Shown in pieces: positions 6,335 to 6,339 of a stretch of DNA of 6,339 bases; the first letter of the stretch is position 1; each line of letters opens with the position of its first letter. The notes under the pieces are model-generated. The model saw only the letters and a program-made list of their open reading frames with translations, did no database searches and was not told the DNA's origin. The stretch is from an uncultured Ruminococcus sp. (GTDB lineage Bacteria > Bacillota > Clostridia > Oscillospirales > Acutalibacteraceae): assembly GCA_902783065.1 (NCBI GenBank), contig CACZPV010000229.1, positions 1-6,339 of the forward strand. The letters are read 5' to 3'. The position numbers and the translations under genes were made by a program.

Positions 6335-6339
6335 GGAGG
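6335..6339 (+). promoter_or_regulatory. Ribosome binding site of the next gene, at the window edge
   Basis: GGAGG forms the last five bases of the window, downstream of a strong promoter. A start codon would be expected about 7-9 bases past the right edge, so no coding sequence of that gene is visible. Confidence 0.7.

Overview
The window is 6.3 kb of AT-rich bacterial DNA. It has strong AGGAGG-type ribosome binding sites, TATAAT promoters, Rho-independent terminators and a low-GC Clostridia style of protein. All genes lie on the plus strand. A gut or rumen member of the Oscillospiraceae (Ruminococcus-like) is the best guess. That rests on general character and on GC-rich hairpin repeats in AT-rich intergenic DNA, not on a marker gene.

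Layout. (1) Positions 2-424 hold the 3' end of a gene that begins before the window. It is probably the C-terminal beta-rich domain of a DUF4179-like (anti-sigma-factor-like) exported protein, and a clear terminator closes it. (2) Positions 491-682 hold a degenerate GC-rich hairpin repeat followed by a promoter. (3) Positions 683-1774 encode a predicted lipoprotein of unknown function. (4) Positions 1775-2000 carry a TATAAT promoter overlapped by a perfect 10-bp inverted repeat, then an untranslated leader. (5) Positions 2001-3479 encode guaB, IMP dehydrogenase, with a strong terminator after it. (6) Positions 3541-4222 form a 0.7-kb stretch with no convincing protein gene. It contains a modular GC-rich repeat with inverted ends (3573-3708), a small third repeat fragment, a near-consensus promoter (3915-3943), and a roughly 270-nt leader with competing RNA pairings. 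(7) Positions 4223-6103 encode asnB, a glutamine-hydrolysing asparagine synthetase, also closed by a terminator. (8) The right edge carries an extended -10 promoter, a 9-bp inverted repeat and a GGAGG, so another plus-strand gene starts just past the window.

Each gene appears to be its own transcription unit, so there is no operon-based functional link. guaB (first committed step of GMP synthesis) and asnB (asparagine synthesis) are housekeeping genes. The material most worth a second look is non-coding: the modular repeat family, present in two opposite orientations plus a fragment, the structured asnB leader, and the inverted repeats at the guaB promoter and at the right-edge promoter. I see no phage, transposase, CRISPR or defence gene.
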